50,289 bases of DNA. Origin: CAZVWH01 sp964631175 (lineage in GTDB: Bacteria > Planctomycetota > Phycisphaerae > Sedimentisphaerales > Anaerobacaceae). Made by a program: the position numbers and the translations under genes. Positions 14,961 to 23,821 of this stretch are shown piece after piece. The notes below the pieces were generated by a model that worked only from the letters and a program-made list of their open reading frames with translations, was not told the DNA's origin and made no database searches. Positions within the stretch are counted from its first letter, which is position 1; each line of letters opens with the position of its first letter. The DNA lies in contig CAZVWH010000009.1 of assembly GCA_964631175.1 (NCBI GenBank), forward strand, positions 1-50,289, written 5' to 3'.

Positions 14961-17546
14961 CTAAGTGATTATGCTTACGATGCGATTCTCTATGTAAATA
15001 ACCTTCTTAGGTTCTTTCCCCTCCAAAGCAGCCTGTACAGACACACTCAACAGAGCCTGTGTTTTCACATGTTCATACGGCGAATCGGCTGGAACAACGA
15101 TTCTGTCCCTTACCTTACCCTTGACCTGCACAGGTAATTCAATTTCTTTTTCTTTGATAAGCTCTTTGTCATATTCAGGCCACGGCTCGTAAGCCAGGCT
15201 TTCAGTATGGCCTAATCTCTGCCAGAGCTCTTCAGCAATATGCGGTGCGAACGGAGCAAGGATCAGAATAAATTTTTCTACTACCGACCTGGGTCTGTCA
15301 TCTTGCTTGATTAAGTGATTTATAAAAATCATCATCGCGCTTATTGCCGTATTAAAACCAAAGCTTTCAATATCGTCACCGACTTTTTTTATAGTTTGAT
15401 TTAACAGTCTAAGCGTCTGCTCGTCGGGCTGGGTCTGTTTTATTGCCTCGACAGGTTCACCGGTATCCTCATCTACGATCATTCGCCAGGTCTTTTGTAG
15501 GAATCGATATACACCTTGCACACCCTGCATACTCCAGGGCTTTATCGCCTCTAAAGGTCCCAAGAACATTTCATAAAGCCGCATCGAATCGGCGCCAAAA
15601 TCAGCGATTACTTTATCAGGATTAACTACATTACCGCGAGACTTGCTCATCTTCTGGCCGTCCTCGCCTAAAATCATTCCCTGGTTGACGAGCTTGGCAA
15701 ACGGCTCTTTCGTACTTACATAACCCAGGTCATAAAGTAACTTATGCCAGAACCGCGCATACAGAAGGTGCAGCACTGCGTGCTCGGCTCCGCCGATATA
15801 CAAATCCACAGGCATCCAGTATTTCTCTTTTTCGCAGTCCCAGCCTTTTTGACTATTATTGGGGTCAAGATACCGCAGATAGTACCAGCAACTGCCGGCC
15901 CATTGGGGCATAGTATTTGTTTCGCGTTTTGCTTTTGAGCCATCGGGCAGTGTCACGTTCACCCAATCACCAATATTAGCCAACGGCGACTCACCCGTGC
16001 CCGGGGGCTTATAGTTTTCTACCTCCGGCAGCTCTAATGGCAAATCTTTTTCTGTAAGTCCAAAGACGCGACTATTTTCCTCATGCAAAATCGGAAATGG
16101 CTCGCCCCAATAACGTTGTCTGCTGAACAGCCAGTCACGCAGCTTATAGTTTACAGCCTTTCTGCCTAAGCCTTTTTGCTGGAGCCAATCCGAGATTTTC
16201 TCTTTGAACCGGTTTGTCGGCAATCCATTGAACTGCCCGCTATTGATTGCTTTTCCGTCGCCCACAAAACATAACTTGCCCTGTTTGACCAACTTGGCTT
16301 CTTTGCTATCCAGCGGTCCACCCTCCGCAGTGCTACGGAGGACAGGCTCAACAACCGGCACAATAGGAAGGCCGAATTTATTTGCAAACTCAAAGTCGCG
16401 CTCATCGTGAGCCGGCACCGCCATAATCGCACCGGTGCCGTAACTAATCAGGACATAATCGCTTATCCAGATAGGCATTCTTTCGCTGTTTACCGGATTT
16501 ATGGCGTAAGCGCCTGTAAATACGCCGGTCTTTTCTTTCGCCAAATCGGTGCGGTCGAGGTCGCTTTTCCGAGCTGCTTGCTCACGATATTTTTTAACAG
16601 CCTCTTTTCGGTCATTGGTTGTAATCATATCTACAACTTCAAGCTCAGGTGCCAGCACCATGTAAGTAGCGCCAAAAAGAGTATCTGGTCGAGTCGTAAA
16701 TACCCAGAGGTCCCAATTAAGACTTTCTATTTCAAATTTAACTTCGGCCCCTACACTTTTGCCAATCCAGTCTCGTTGCAGCTTTTTTATTGGTTCGGGC
16801 CAGTCCACATCATCTAAATCCTTCAATAATCTCTCAGCATATTTTGTTATTCGCAGCATCCATTGTCGCATCGGCTTTCGGATTACCGGATGGCCGCCGC
16901 GCTCGCTAAGGCCGCCCACTACTTCTTCATTTGCCAGAACTGTCCCCAGTGCGGGACACCAATTGACAGCTACCTCAGCTTCATAGGCAAGACGGTTGTC
17001 GTCTATGATTTTTTGTTTATCCTCCTCACTCAATTCCTTCGGAACGTTCAGCTCCTCAATCGGCTTGGCTTTCTGCTCGGTCTGGTCAAAGTAACTATTG
17101 AAAAATTTCAGAAATATCCATTGTGTCCACTTATAGTAATTTGGGTCGGTGGTACTGACCTGCCTGTCCCAGTCGTAGCTAAAACCCAGTGACTTGATTT
17201 GCTGACGCATTCTGTCGATGTTTTTCTGTGTGGTCTGGGCTGGATGTGTGCTGGTCTCGATAGCGTATTGTTCCGCCGGCAGGCCGAACGCATCCCAGCC
17301 CATAGGATGCAGCACGTTAAATCCTTTCATCCGCTTATATCGAGCGACTATATCGCTTGCGGTATAACCTTCCGGATGGCCAACGTGCAGACCGGCAGCG
17401 CTGGGGTAGGGAAACATATCCAGCACATAATATTTTGGCCTGGAGTCATCGCAGTCGTCTGCTCTGAATGTCTTATGCTCCTGCCAGAACTTTTGCCATT
17501 TCTTCTCAATTTCGCTGAGGTTATAAAGACCTTTCTGAGAACACAT
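14961..17546 (-). CDS. leuS: Leucyl-tRNA synthetase
   Basis: 861 residues, normal for a bacterial LeuRS. HIGH-type motif in GLHVGHPEGYTASD, catalytic-site stretch NVLHPMGWDAFGLPAEQYA, the CP1 editing domain (VFTTRPDTLFGATYMV and AIMAVPAHDERDFEF, which hydrolyses mischarged tRNA), KMSKS in DGQKMSKSRGNVV, and a C-terminal anticodon domain with LAPFAPHIAEELWQRLG. It starts with MCSQKGLYNLSEIEKKWQ; AAGGAG lies about 12 nt before the ATG at 17546. First gene of a three-gene run with the CYTH and DAGK genes. Confidence 0.97.
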   Translation of the reverse strand: MCSQKGLYNLSEIEKKWQKFWQEHKTFRADDCDDSRPKYYVLDMFPYPSAAGLHVGHPEGYTASDIVARYKRMKGFNVLHPMGWDAFGLPAEQYAIETSTHPAQTTQKNIDRMRQQIKSLGFSYDWDRQVSTTDPNYYKWTQWIFLKFFNSYFDQTEQKAKPIEELNVPKELSEEDKQKIIDDNRLAYEAEVAVNWCPALGTVLANEEVVGGLSERGGHPVIRKPMRQWMLRITKYAERLLKDLDDVDWPEPIKKLQRDWIGKSVGAEVKFEIESLNWDLWVFTTRPDTLFGATYMVLAPELEVVDMITTNDRKEAVKKYREQAARKSDLDRTDLAKEKTGVFTGAYAINPVNSERMPIWISDYVLISYGTGAIMAVPAHDERDFEFANKFGLPIVPVVEPVLRSTAEGGPLDSKEAKLVKQGKLCFVGDGKAINSGQFNGLPTNRFKEKISDWLQQKGLGRKAVNYKLRDWLFSRQRYWGEPFPILHEENSRVFGLTEKDLPLELPEVENYKPPGTGESPLANIGDWVNVTLPDGSKAKRETNTMPQWAGSCWYYLRYLDPNNSQKGWDCEKEKYWMPVDLYIGGAEHAVLHLLYARFWHKLLYDLGYVSTKEPFAKLVNQGMILGEDGQKMSKSRGNVVNPDKVIADFGADSMRLYEMFLGPLEAIKPWSMQGVQGVYRFLQKTWRMIVDEDTGEPVEAIKQTQPDEQTLRLLNQTIKKVGDDIESFGFNTAISAMMIFINHLIKQDDRPRSVVEKFILILAPFAPHIAEELWQRLGHTESLAYEPWPEYDKELIKEKEIELPVQVKGKVRDRIVVPADSPYEHVKTQALLSVSVQAALEGKEPKKVIYIENRIVSIIT

Positions 17547-17864
17547 TTACACTTCACACTCCTTATAAACAATTTCAACCACCGGTAAAACCACATTTAG
17601 AGCCCCGCAATAAACCTGTCCCCTCGGCCTTGCTCGGGGCAGGCCTGAGCAGGGTCGAAGGATTGCGGGGCTAAATGTTTAGCCCCCAAATTTATTTGGG
17701 GGTTTTTATCACGCGTTTTATGAAGGGTTTCGGCTCATTACCGCCCTTTATAAATCATTAAAACACAATAAAACAAAAATCTGAGAAAATCCACTAAAAT
17801 CCATTGTCAGACTAAGAAGTGATTAAAGTGTAAAGTGGCAGAAGTGATCTAAAGTTAGAAGATT
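17547..17864. repeat. Intergenic with two hairpins
   Basis: A long imperfect hairpin pairs TTTAGAGCCCCGCAAT (about 17595) with ATTGCGGGGCTAAA (about 17663). Next is a perfect hairpin at 17683-17702, arms CCCCCAA and TTGGGGG around a loop with TTTAT, followed by TTTTTAT, which could act as a terminator for plus-strand transcripts but also belongs to the REP-like family near 25112. At 17818-17850 are AAGTG-TTAAAGTG words like those near 13283. No gene seen. Confidence 0.65.
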
Positions 17865-19409
17865 TTATCCGCCGGAGGCGGACCACATTCCATCGGGGCG
17901 AACCTGGAGAACACCGGTATCACGATAAAAGCTCAAAGTTGCGATGGCATAATTTACTAAGGCTTTTGTAGCTTCATTTTGCGCGTCAAAGAAGCTATCC
18001 TGTGCATCCAGAACCCGGCGGCTGCTGGCGCGTCCATATTGCATCAGCAGCGAGGTCTTTCTGTAGCGCTGCTGAGCCACCGCGGCAGCCTCTGATTGAA
18101 CTTTGAAACGCTCCACTGCTTCTGCAAAGTCACGGTATGCTTGACGTATTTCCAACGTGATGGTATCTGTAGCCAAGTCGTATTCTCGCTGCCGTTGGTT
18201 CAGTACAATGAGAGCTTTTCGATAAATATTCTGTTCAGCTACACGATCAAGCGGCAAATTTAGCTCCAAATTTAAATTATAGTCCTCAGTAGCCTGCAGA
18301 GTCTGCCTGCTGCCCTGATCTGGAGAGGCAACATTGATCGAGCCGACAACATTCATGTCGGAGCGAAGTGCATCCGCTGCCACATAGACCTTACGCTGCG
18401 CATCCAGAACCGCATCGGCGCTGTTAGAAAGCTCAAGACGTCTAAACAATGCCGTCTCTATAGCTTGACCCTCATTAAAATCCAGATCGCGAATATCTGC
18501 AGTTTTTAGTTTTTGAAGCACATCTTCATCCAGCCGAAATTCCGCCTTGGTTGGCACAGCAAGTGTTATCTTGAATAAATCCAGCAGAGATTCATATTCC
18601 TTCCTGGCCTGAACATACATATCTCTGGCTTGCAGCATTTCCTGTCGTACTCTGTCCAGCTCAAACGTGGGCAGGCGTCCGGCATTGGTTAACTTTTCAA
18701 CACCATTATATAAACCGGCAAGAGCATTGTAGTTTGCTTGTGCATTTTTAGCCAGATCGTACAACTCCAGCACATTGTAGTATTGTGTGACAACAAAAAC
18801 GACAAACGTCTTGCGAAAACGATTGAAAGAGCGTATCTGGTAAAGTGTGTCACGCTCTGCTTGCGTGAGGTTTTCTAATACTACTTTCGGTTCGCTGCCG
18901 CGAAGTAAAGGTTGAAAGACAGTTGCAGTCAAAATAGAAGACAGCCCCCCCTCCATATTACCGGTTAGCACATCAAGCCAGGTAGTTGATATTTTAGCAC
19001 CTATTAGAGTACCTGTTGCCAGCAGTCTGTTAAAACCCCAACTGGACTCAATTCCCCAGACTTTATCATTCCAATCGGCGTCATATCCGCCGCTCGGGCC
19101 GCCGAAAAACTGCATTTCAAACTGATGGCGGGTTAATCTCAAATCCAACGCTGTCGTGTATAAAGTTTCCTTCTGCAACTGATAGTCACGATTATGGGCG
19201 GTAGCCATGGCTACCGCTTCTGAAAGGCTCAGCACACTGCCGGCAGGTATGGCCCTGGCTATCTTGATATCGTTAGGCTCTGCGGACACATCACTAATCT
19301 TGTAGTTAGCTTTGTCACCGAATTCCTTCTGCCATTTCTGGTCAATAATATTATAGACTTGCTTGTCGGCCTTAGCTTTATAGTTATGCTGCTTAGTACA
19401 GCCTGCCAA
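17865..19409 (-). CDS. TolC-like outer membrane efflux lipoprotein; start codon unclear
   Basis: 514 residues from the TTG at 19409. Two outer-membrane efflux repeats of long amphipathic helices (for example YQLQKETLYTTALDLRLT and EIRQAYRDFAEAVERFKVQS) identify a TolC/NodT-type channel across the outer membrane. The TTG start lies inside a lipoprotein signal: the frame continues upstream with no stop to about 19565 and encodes basic residues, a hydrophobic run and the lipobox LAGC, but contains no ATG or GTG and the only TTG is at 19409. The upstream signal is encoded by a tandem GGACAGA-type repeat, so expansion or an assembly error may have removed the true start. A CTG start is also possible. 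It is the last gene of the VTC-DUF4956-HlyD-TolC run. Confidence 0.85.
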   Translation of the reverse strand: MAGCTKQHNYKAKADKQVYNIIDQKWQKEFGDKANYKISDVSAEPNDIKIARAIPAGSVLSLSEAVAMATAHNRDYQLQKETLYTTALDLRLTRHQFEMQFFGGPSGGYDADWNDKVWGIESSWGFNRLLATGTLIGAKISTTWLDVLTGNMEGGLSSILTATVFQPLLRGSEPKVVLENLTQAERDTLYQIRSFNRFRKTFVVFVVTQYYNVLELYDLAKNAQANYNALAGLYNGVEKLTNAGRLPTFELDRVRQEMLQARDMYVQARKEYESLLDLFKITLAVPTKAEFRLDEDVLQKLKTADIRDLDFNEGQAIETALFRRLELSNSADAVLDAQRKVYVAADALRSDMNVVGSINVASPDQGSRQTLQATEDYNLNLELNLPLDRVAEQNIYRKALIVLNQRQREYDLATDTITLEIRQAYRDFAEAVERFKVQSEAAAVAQQRYRKTSLLMQYGRASSRRVLDAQDSFFDAQNEATKALVNYAIATLSFYRDTGVLQVRPDGMWSASGG

Positions 19410-19429
19410 ACAAAAGATGACGGAGAGCA

Positions 19430-19541
19430 GAAGACAGGCGACAGAGGACAGAGGACAGACGACAGAGGACAGAGAACAGAATCTCTTTTTTCCGTCTTCC
19501 GCCTTCTGTCTTCTGTCTTCTGCCTTCTGTCTTCTGTTTAC
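19430..19541. repeat. Purine/pyrimidine tandem repeat forming an inverted pair
   Basis: Left half is a tandem array of ACAGAGG/ACAGACG-like 7-mers; after CTCTTTTTTCC the right half is an array of TTCTGTC/TTCTGCC 7-mers. The halves are complementary enough to fold. It spans the junction between the HlyD-like gene's stop codon (19538-19540) and the TolC-like N-terminus. Similar arrays (GACGAGAGACGAGG, GAGACACGAGACG) recur at 24256-24300, 28745-28880 and 35485-35520. Confidence 0.8.
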
Positions 19542-20683
19542 AGTGTTCGTATTCCTACCCTCTCACCTATTATCAATTTCATTTGAGGTGGAGCTTTAAT
19601 CACAAACGGCCGTCCCCACTCCGGAACGTTCGGGTTTAGCCATAATTGTATCGGCAGTTGTTCGACGGCTGGTCCCACAGATATTACCTGAGAGCGTGCT
19701 ATCTGAGCCGGCTCGGTATTTCTAACGATTTCTACTACCATTCCCTCTCGAATTTGAGCTATCTGGTCGTTTTTGGCATAGGCTACTATATCCGTAGGCT
19801 TGAGTTCGGTTATAGTGAGTATCGGCTCATTGGCTTGAACAGCCTCACCAGGCCAATGCTGAATCTGGCTAACCATACCATCAAAAGGTGTTGTCAAATT
19901 CAATGGCTTACGTCTTGCCAATAGTTCTTCCATGCGCTGTTCCTGGACTTTTACCTGTTTATGTATCACCTCCAGAGCACTATCCACGGAAGGATGCTGG
20001 GCTAGCCGATGGGCAAATTCGTCCCGGCGATGCTGAGCCTGCTTCAAATCAGCTTCGGCCTGTTCCAACATATCCTCATTCTTTCGAATCTTCTCAGCTA
20101 TGGTTTCGTGCCGGACCTTTACTCTCTGCAGCTCGTAAGGTGCAATAGCTTCTTGTTTTAGGAGATCCTCGGCTATCTTTACTTCCACTGACAGGTCTTC
20201 AAAAGTTATCTTGTCGGTAGCGAGCTGCACTTTTAAGTTTAGTATCTGAAGCCTCGCGTTTTCTATATCGACGTAAAATCTTCTCTCATCGGCTATTTGA
20301 TTGGTTTGCAGATTGGTTGCTTCAGCGAGCAAACTTTCCTGGGTAGGGATTAATTGAGCCATTAGGTGCTCTATCTCTGCTGCGGCAACAGCTAATTCGG
20401 CCTGTAAATTTTCATTATCGAGTATTGTGTCAAGTATAGCTACGGTCTGACCTTGTTTGACCTCGTCAAACAAGTCCACGGGAACATTTTTTAATCGACC
20501 GGTACAGGTAGCAGCGACTTGATGTATCTGACCCTGTACTATGGCTAAGACTTCAAAACGTCGTGTGCGTTGATAGAATAGTCCGACAACACATACCGAT
20601 ACTACCAGCCATACTAAGGCCGGCAATAGATGGTGCAGGCCAAAAAGACCAAAATGGTAACCTGTGTAGGGGTTTTTTTTCAT
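19538..20683 (-). CDS. HlyD/AcrA-type periplasmic adaptor protein
   Basis: 381 residues. An N-terminal cytoplasmic tail and one membrane helix (LLPALVWLVVSVCVVGLFY), then a lipoyl/barrel-sandwich half (VAATCTGRLKNVPVDLFDEV), a coiled coil of ~150 residues, the second lipoyl half (LTTPFDGMVSQIQHWPGEAV) and a beta barrel. This is the membrane fusion protein architecture that links an inner-membrane transporter to a TolC-like channel. It starts 7 nt after the DUF4956 gene and precedes the TolC-like gene. No ABC or RND pump is present in the operon, so the inner-membrane partner is most likely the DUF4956 protein (inference). Confidence 0.88.
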   Translation of the reverse strand: MKKNPYTGYHFGLFGLHHLLPALVWLVVSVCVVGLFYQRTRRFEVLAIVQGQIHQVAATCTGRLKNVPVDLFDEVKQGQTVAILDTILDNENLQAELAVAAAEIEHLMAQLIPTQESLLAEATNLQTNQIADERRFYVDIENARLQILNLKVQLATDKITFEDLSVEVKIAEDLLKQEAIAPYELQRVKVRHETIAEKIRKNEDMLEQAEADLKQAQHRRDEFAHRLAQHPSVDSALEVIHKQVKVQEQRMEELLARRKPLNLTTPFDGMVSQIQHWPGEAVQANEPILTITELKPTDIVAYAKNDQIAQIREGMVVEIVRNTEPAQIARSQVISVGPAVEQLPIQLWLNPNVPEWGRPFVIKAPPQMKLIIGERVGIRTL

Positions 20684-20690
20684 ACTTCAG

Positions 20691-21386
20691 CTAAACCTCA
20701 AGAAGCTGCTCCTGCATTGTCAAGTTGACGTTCTCGACGCCCTCAACTTCGCCCAGCTCGGAAATCATCTGCTCATTCTTCGCTGCATTTCGTATCATCA
20801 ATTGATAAGCATACTCAGCCGGTCCGCCAAAGCCGGTATCTTGAACAGATATGAGAGTGAAACTGCCGCAGAAACGCTTAAGAACGGCAAGAATCGGATG
20901 CTTAGGTCCAATGTGGCCTCTGAAACTAAATCGTAAAAAACCATTGTGAGGCCGATGTGTACCAAAACCGGTCAGATACAAGTATATCGCTATCAGGCTT
21001 AAAACCACCGTGCCTACAATGGCTGTAGCATATCGCTGGGAGCCGGTCGCCATACCGACAACCAGCGAACAGAAGATGAAGGCTATGTCACGAGTATCCT
21101 TGATAATGTTACGAAAACGAATGATTGCTAAAGCACCCATGAGTCCCACAGCAGTGATAATATTATTACCAATAACAGACATAACCATAGCTACTACCAC
21201 GGTAATTAAAATCAGTGATTGCACAAAGGACTTTGAATAAGAAAGGCCACTATGCGTGGCGTAATAAACCCAGGCCAAAACCTGACCTAAAATAAAAGCC
21301 AACAATAGTGACAAAAGCACACTTTGAGCCGTAAAGGTTCCACCGGTTAAAGGAGTATCCTCAAGTGTTTGCCAAATTCTATCCAT
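20691..21386 (-). CDS. DUF4956 integral membrane protein
   Basis: 231 residues from the ATG at 21386 (an upstream ATG at 21422 would overlap the VTC gene). Four hydrophobic helices: about VLLSLLLAFILGQVLAWVYY, SLILITVVVAMVMSVIG, the GLMGALAIIRFRNIIKDTRD segment (the family's conserved core), and TAIVGTVVLSLIAIYLYLTG, followed by a ~75-residue C-terminal cytoplasmic domain with an ACT-like pattern (ELGEVEGVENVNLTM). DUF4956 proteins are commonly encoded next to VTC-domain proteins; the function is not established. Here it is between the VTC gene (10 nt upstream) and the HlyD-like gene (7 nt downstream). Confidence 0.85.
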   Translation of the reverse strand: MDRIWQTLEDTPLTGGTFTAQSVLLSLLLAFILGQVLAWVYYATHSGLSYSKSFVQSLILITVVVAMVMSVIGNNIITAVGLMGALAIIRFRNIIKDTRDIAFIFCSLVVGMATGSQRYATAIVGTVVLSLIAIYLYLTGFGTHRPHNGFLRFSFRGHIGPKHPILAVLKRFCGSFTLISVQDTGFGGPAEYAYQLMIRNAAKNEQMISELGEVEGVENVNLTMQEQLLEV

Positions 21387-21396
21387 AATCACGCTT

Positions 21397-22212
21397 CTAA
21401 AATTGACGAGCAAGGTGGGCATGGGAACATGCCTCTTTAACGGAGGTAGTATATTTTGACATCGATTGCTGTCGTAAGTCGAAGTACTTAACCATCCGAG
21501 TCAACCAGGCTGGGTAAAGATTGGTGAATTTGATCTCCAAAATTACTCCGTCAAAAAGACGATGATGCCAGCCACCGCTGTTAAGTTTTACCTTGGGCGT
21601 ATTAGTAATGTTATAGGCCAGATGTCGGTCAAAGGTTATCCTTACCCTATTTTCAGAATCGCCTTCGTATGCTTGGCGCCTGTAGCGAATTAATATCACA
21701 GGCTTAGCATTAATATTGTTCACGTACAACTGGAACTGCCTTAGCGTCTCCCGGTCTGTCGTATAATCATAATCTTGCAGCGGCAAAGACAATCCTGCAA
21801 GCAGTGTCGCGACATCATGATCCATTACGCGGGCCCTGTTTTTGACGATAACATTGTTTATCCGGCGCTTGATCTCAAAGAATCGGGGATAATCCGTCTC
21901 GTCGGTATAGCTACGGATCCGCAATTTGAAACGATTCTTTTGCCCGGTCAGGCTTTCCCGACAAAGGTGTAAATCGTCTGAGTCTAAATAAAGACTAACA
22001 ATCGGATAGGTACCGCCCCGATGTAATTTGCAGTACCGGTCTAACTGTACGTATGGCTTGATAAATTGTCTGACTGCCTCAGCCTTTGACTCATAAATGC
22101 GATATTTCAACTCGTATCGGCAGGAGATAACACTGTCGAACGAGCTAACCGGCTGTTTTACAATCCTCATATTATTCTCAGGATCATGCCTATCTTCTGT
22201 TGTATGCGCCAT
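21397..22212 (-). CDS. VTC-domain protein (polyphosphate polymerase-like)
   Basis: 271 residues. The VTC catalytic tunnel residues are all visible: CRYELKYRI (Lys), LYLDSDD, KLRIRSY (Arg-x-Arg), FEIKRRINN (Glu, Lys), VRITFDRHLAY, VILEIKFTNLYPAW (Glu, Lys) and SMSKYTTS. In yeast Vtc4 this domain makes polyphosphate from ATP while threading it across the vacuolar membrane. The bacterial members are less studied. There is no SPX domain. GGAAG precedes the ATG at 22212. It is the first gene of the operon with DUF4956, HlyD-like and TolC-like genes. Catalysis of polyphosphate synthesis is inferred from family membership. Confidence 0.88.
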   Translation of the reverse strand: MAHTTEDRHDPENNMRIVKQPVSSFDSVISCRYELKYRIYESKAEAVRQFIKPYVQLDRYCKLHRGGTYPIVSLYLDSDDLHLCRESLTGQKNRFKLRIRSYTDETDYPRFFEIKRRINNVIVKNRARVMDHDVATLLAGLSLPLQDYDYTTDRETLRQFQLYVNNINAKPVILIRYRRQAYEGDSENRVRITFDRHLAYNITNTPKVKLNSGGWHHRLFDGVILEIKFTNLYPAWLTRMVKYFDLRQQSMSKYTTSVKEACSHAHLARQF

Positions 22213-22737
22213 AAGGCTTCCAATCTTTGGCTAAATAGCCTAAATGTTACAATTTCTACTAATGATATTAAGCTCTCTTATGCTCGTAGCTCCACCTTAA
22301 GATTTTGCGTTCAAACAAAGATATCCGCCTCTTAATCGAAACACTTCCTACTCAAGAAAACATAGCCAATAAGTCCTTTTATTTTATGTGCTTATAACTA
22401 TCGAGCCCTGTTTTAAAACAAGAATCCGCCTCCTCAAAATATAATGACGTTGTCAATGGATTAATTATTCCATGAGTTTATTATCATGTTTTATAATTTT
22501 ATATATTCTAACACAATTTGGGCGGTTTAGTCAATACAAATTCGTGCTTTGCCCGATGATGGTTCATCCCCATTTTTGATATAGATGGCAAAATAAATAT
22601 CAGCTCCTTTGTAATAATAGTTATTGTTAAAAACTGATAAAACAGCTCTATCAAATGGAATTGCCCTGCGAAACTGGGGATGAGCCGGAGTTTTTCTTTC
22701 TTGACAGAAATGCCATGTAATTTTATTTAATGTAGAA
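22213..22737. other. AT-rich intergenic region between divergent genes
   Basis: About 520 nt that should hold the promoter of the VTC operon (minus strand) and of the DUF2752 gene (plus strand). An inverted pair GGTTCATCCCCA (about 22561) and CTGGGGATGAGCC (about 22675) is visible. TTGACA at 22701-22706 with TATTTA 17 nt further is a weak plus-strand promoter candidate that would give an almost leaderless transcript. No gene recognised. Confidence 0.45.
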
Positions 22738-23220
22738 ATGCAGCCATGCCAACAGCCAAATAAGCCGAGATCGTTAAGATGGCTGGCGCCATTTTTCTGT
22801 CGGGCTTCGTTTCATCAGCGGATTACTGCCACAATAGTTTTCTCAGCAGTAGCTACATTGTTCGGATTAGCCTGGCTGGCAGCAGCAGGCAAATTTGACA
22901 TAGGATGGTGGCTCGGAACATGTGGATTAAAGCAGAAATATGGTCTGCCATGCCCAACCTGCGGAATGACAACTTCGGTACTTGCCTTTTCGCAAGGCAA
23001 GATTTTCGAGTCGTTTTATATTCAGCCGGCAGCAGCTTTATTGTGCTGCGTCCTGGTCGTCATTGCATTTTTAGCTCTTTTTACAGCGGTTTTTGGACTA
23101 TATTTGGTCTTTATTAAACGTTTTTTTACAGAGATTAAGATAAAACACATCGTTTTGGCTTTGATAGTTATTATCGCCGCCGGCTGGGCGGTAACGTTAG
23201 CTCGAGCACTGGCGGCATGA
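22738..23220 (+). CDS. DUF2752 membrane protein
   Basis: 160 residues. The family signature is present: TCGLKQKYGLPCPTCGMTTS, with the paired cysteines of the PCPxCGMT core, followed by two hydrophobic helices, plus one before it (about residues 30-50). DUF2752 proteins are small membrane proteins of unknown function found in planctomycetes, Bacteroidetes and actinobacteria. The ATG at 22738 has no clear ribosome-binding site. The first ~25 residues contain a repeat-like ATGGCTGGCGCCATTTTTC word, so the true N-terminus may be shorter. The codon use and GC are like the neighbours. Confidence 0.75.
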   Translation: MQPCQQPNKPRSLRWLAPFFCRASFHQRITATIVFSAVATLFGLAWLAAAGKFDIGWWLGTCGLKQKYGLPCPTCGMTTSVLAFSQGKIFESFYIQPAAALLCCVLVVIAFLALFTAVFGLYLVFIKRFFTEIKIKHIVLALIVIIAAGWAVTLARALAA

Positions 23221-23762
23221 AGATAGTTTGAGCGCGGCAAATTTGCAGAAGCAGCGTTAGCAAAACCAGAGGTAACGATAAACAAAGCCGATAATTTGCA
23301 TGGGCGATAATGGACATTTAGTTATTAAGACTTTTGGATGAGATTTTTATAAGTGTTTGGAGGAAAAGAGCTTAAGAGTAAAAGCAAAAAGTGCCGAAAA
23401 TGGGCAAAAATGACCGGAAATTTACAAAAATGCACCACTTTTGAGCAAAAATGATCAAGTTTTTCTCACTTTTTGACACGCCTACAAAATTGTATTTGAC
23501 TTGTCAGAAAAAATTTTCTCTCTGGCACATAACTTGCTGAGCGTCGATGTTTGATCCTGGATTCTCGATTCTTGATGTCGAAGCGCAGCGGAGATCCGCC
23601 TGACTTCGGCGAGCTTAGTCGAGCCGTGGCGGACTCGATACCCGTGATTGGTTAATTGGTGAGTGGTTAATTATTCGATACTTGCCTGTCCTGCTTGCCC
23701 GCCGAAGCTTCTGCGAAGGCGGCAGCGCCAGCATGCACTGAGCACTGTCGAAGTGTCGAAGG
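23221..23762. repeat. Intergenic repeat region before the IS remnant
   Basis: Holds a stretch with AAATGACCGGAAATT-like words, then GATGTCGAAGCGCAGCGGAG, which is the inverse of a similar element at 9600-9660, then TTAATTGG words and a degenerate family A-like element (TGCCCGCCGAAGCTTCTGCG, near 23697). I see no gene. Confidence 0.6.
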
Positions 23763-23821
23763 GATACTAAATGCATGAGTTCAATACCTAAGATACTTAG
23801 GTATTGTGACTACATAAAGAC
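23763..23821 (+). repeat. 59-bp direct repeat, left copy
   Basis: Starts GATACTAAATGCATGAGTTC and ends TACATAAAGAC, with an internal hairpin AATACCTAAG/CTTAGGTATT around a 3-nt loop. It matches 24150-24208 at 56 of 59 positions in the same orientation, and ends exactly where the IS3-type left end begins. Confidence 0.9.
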
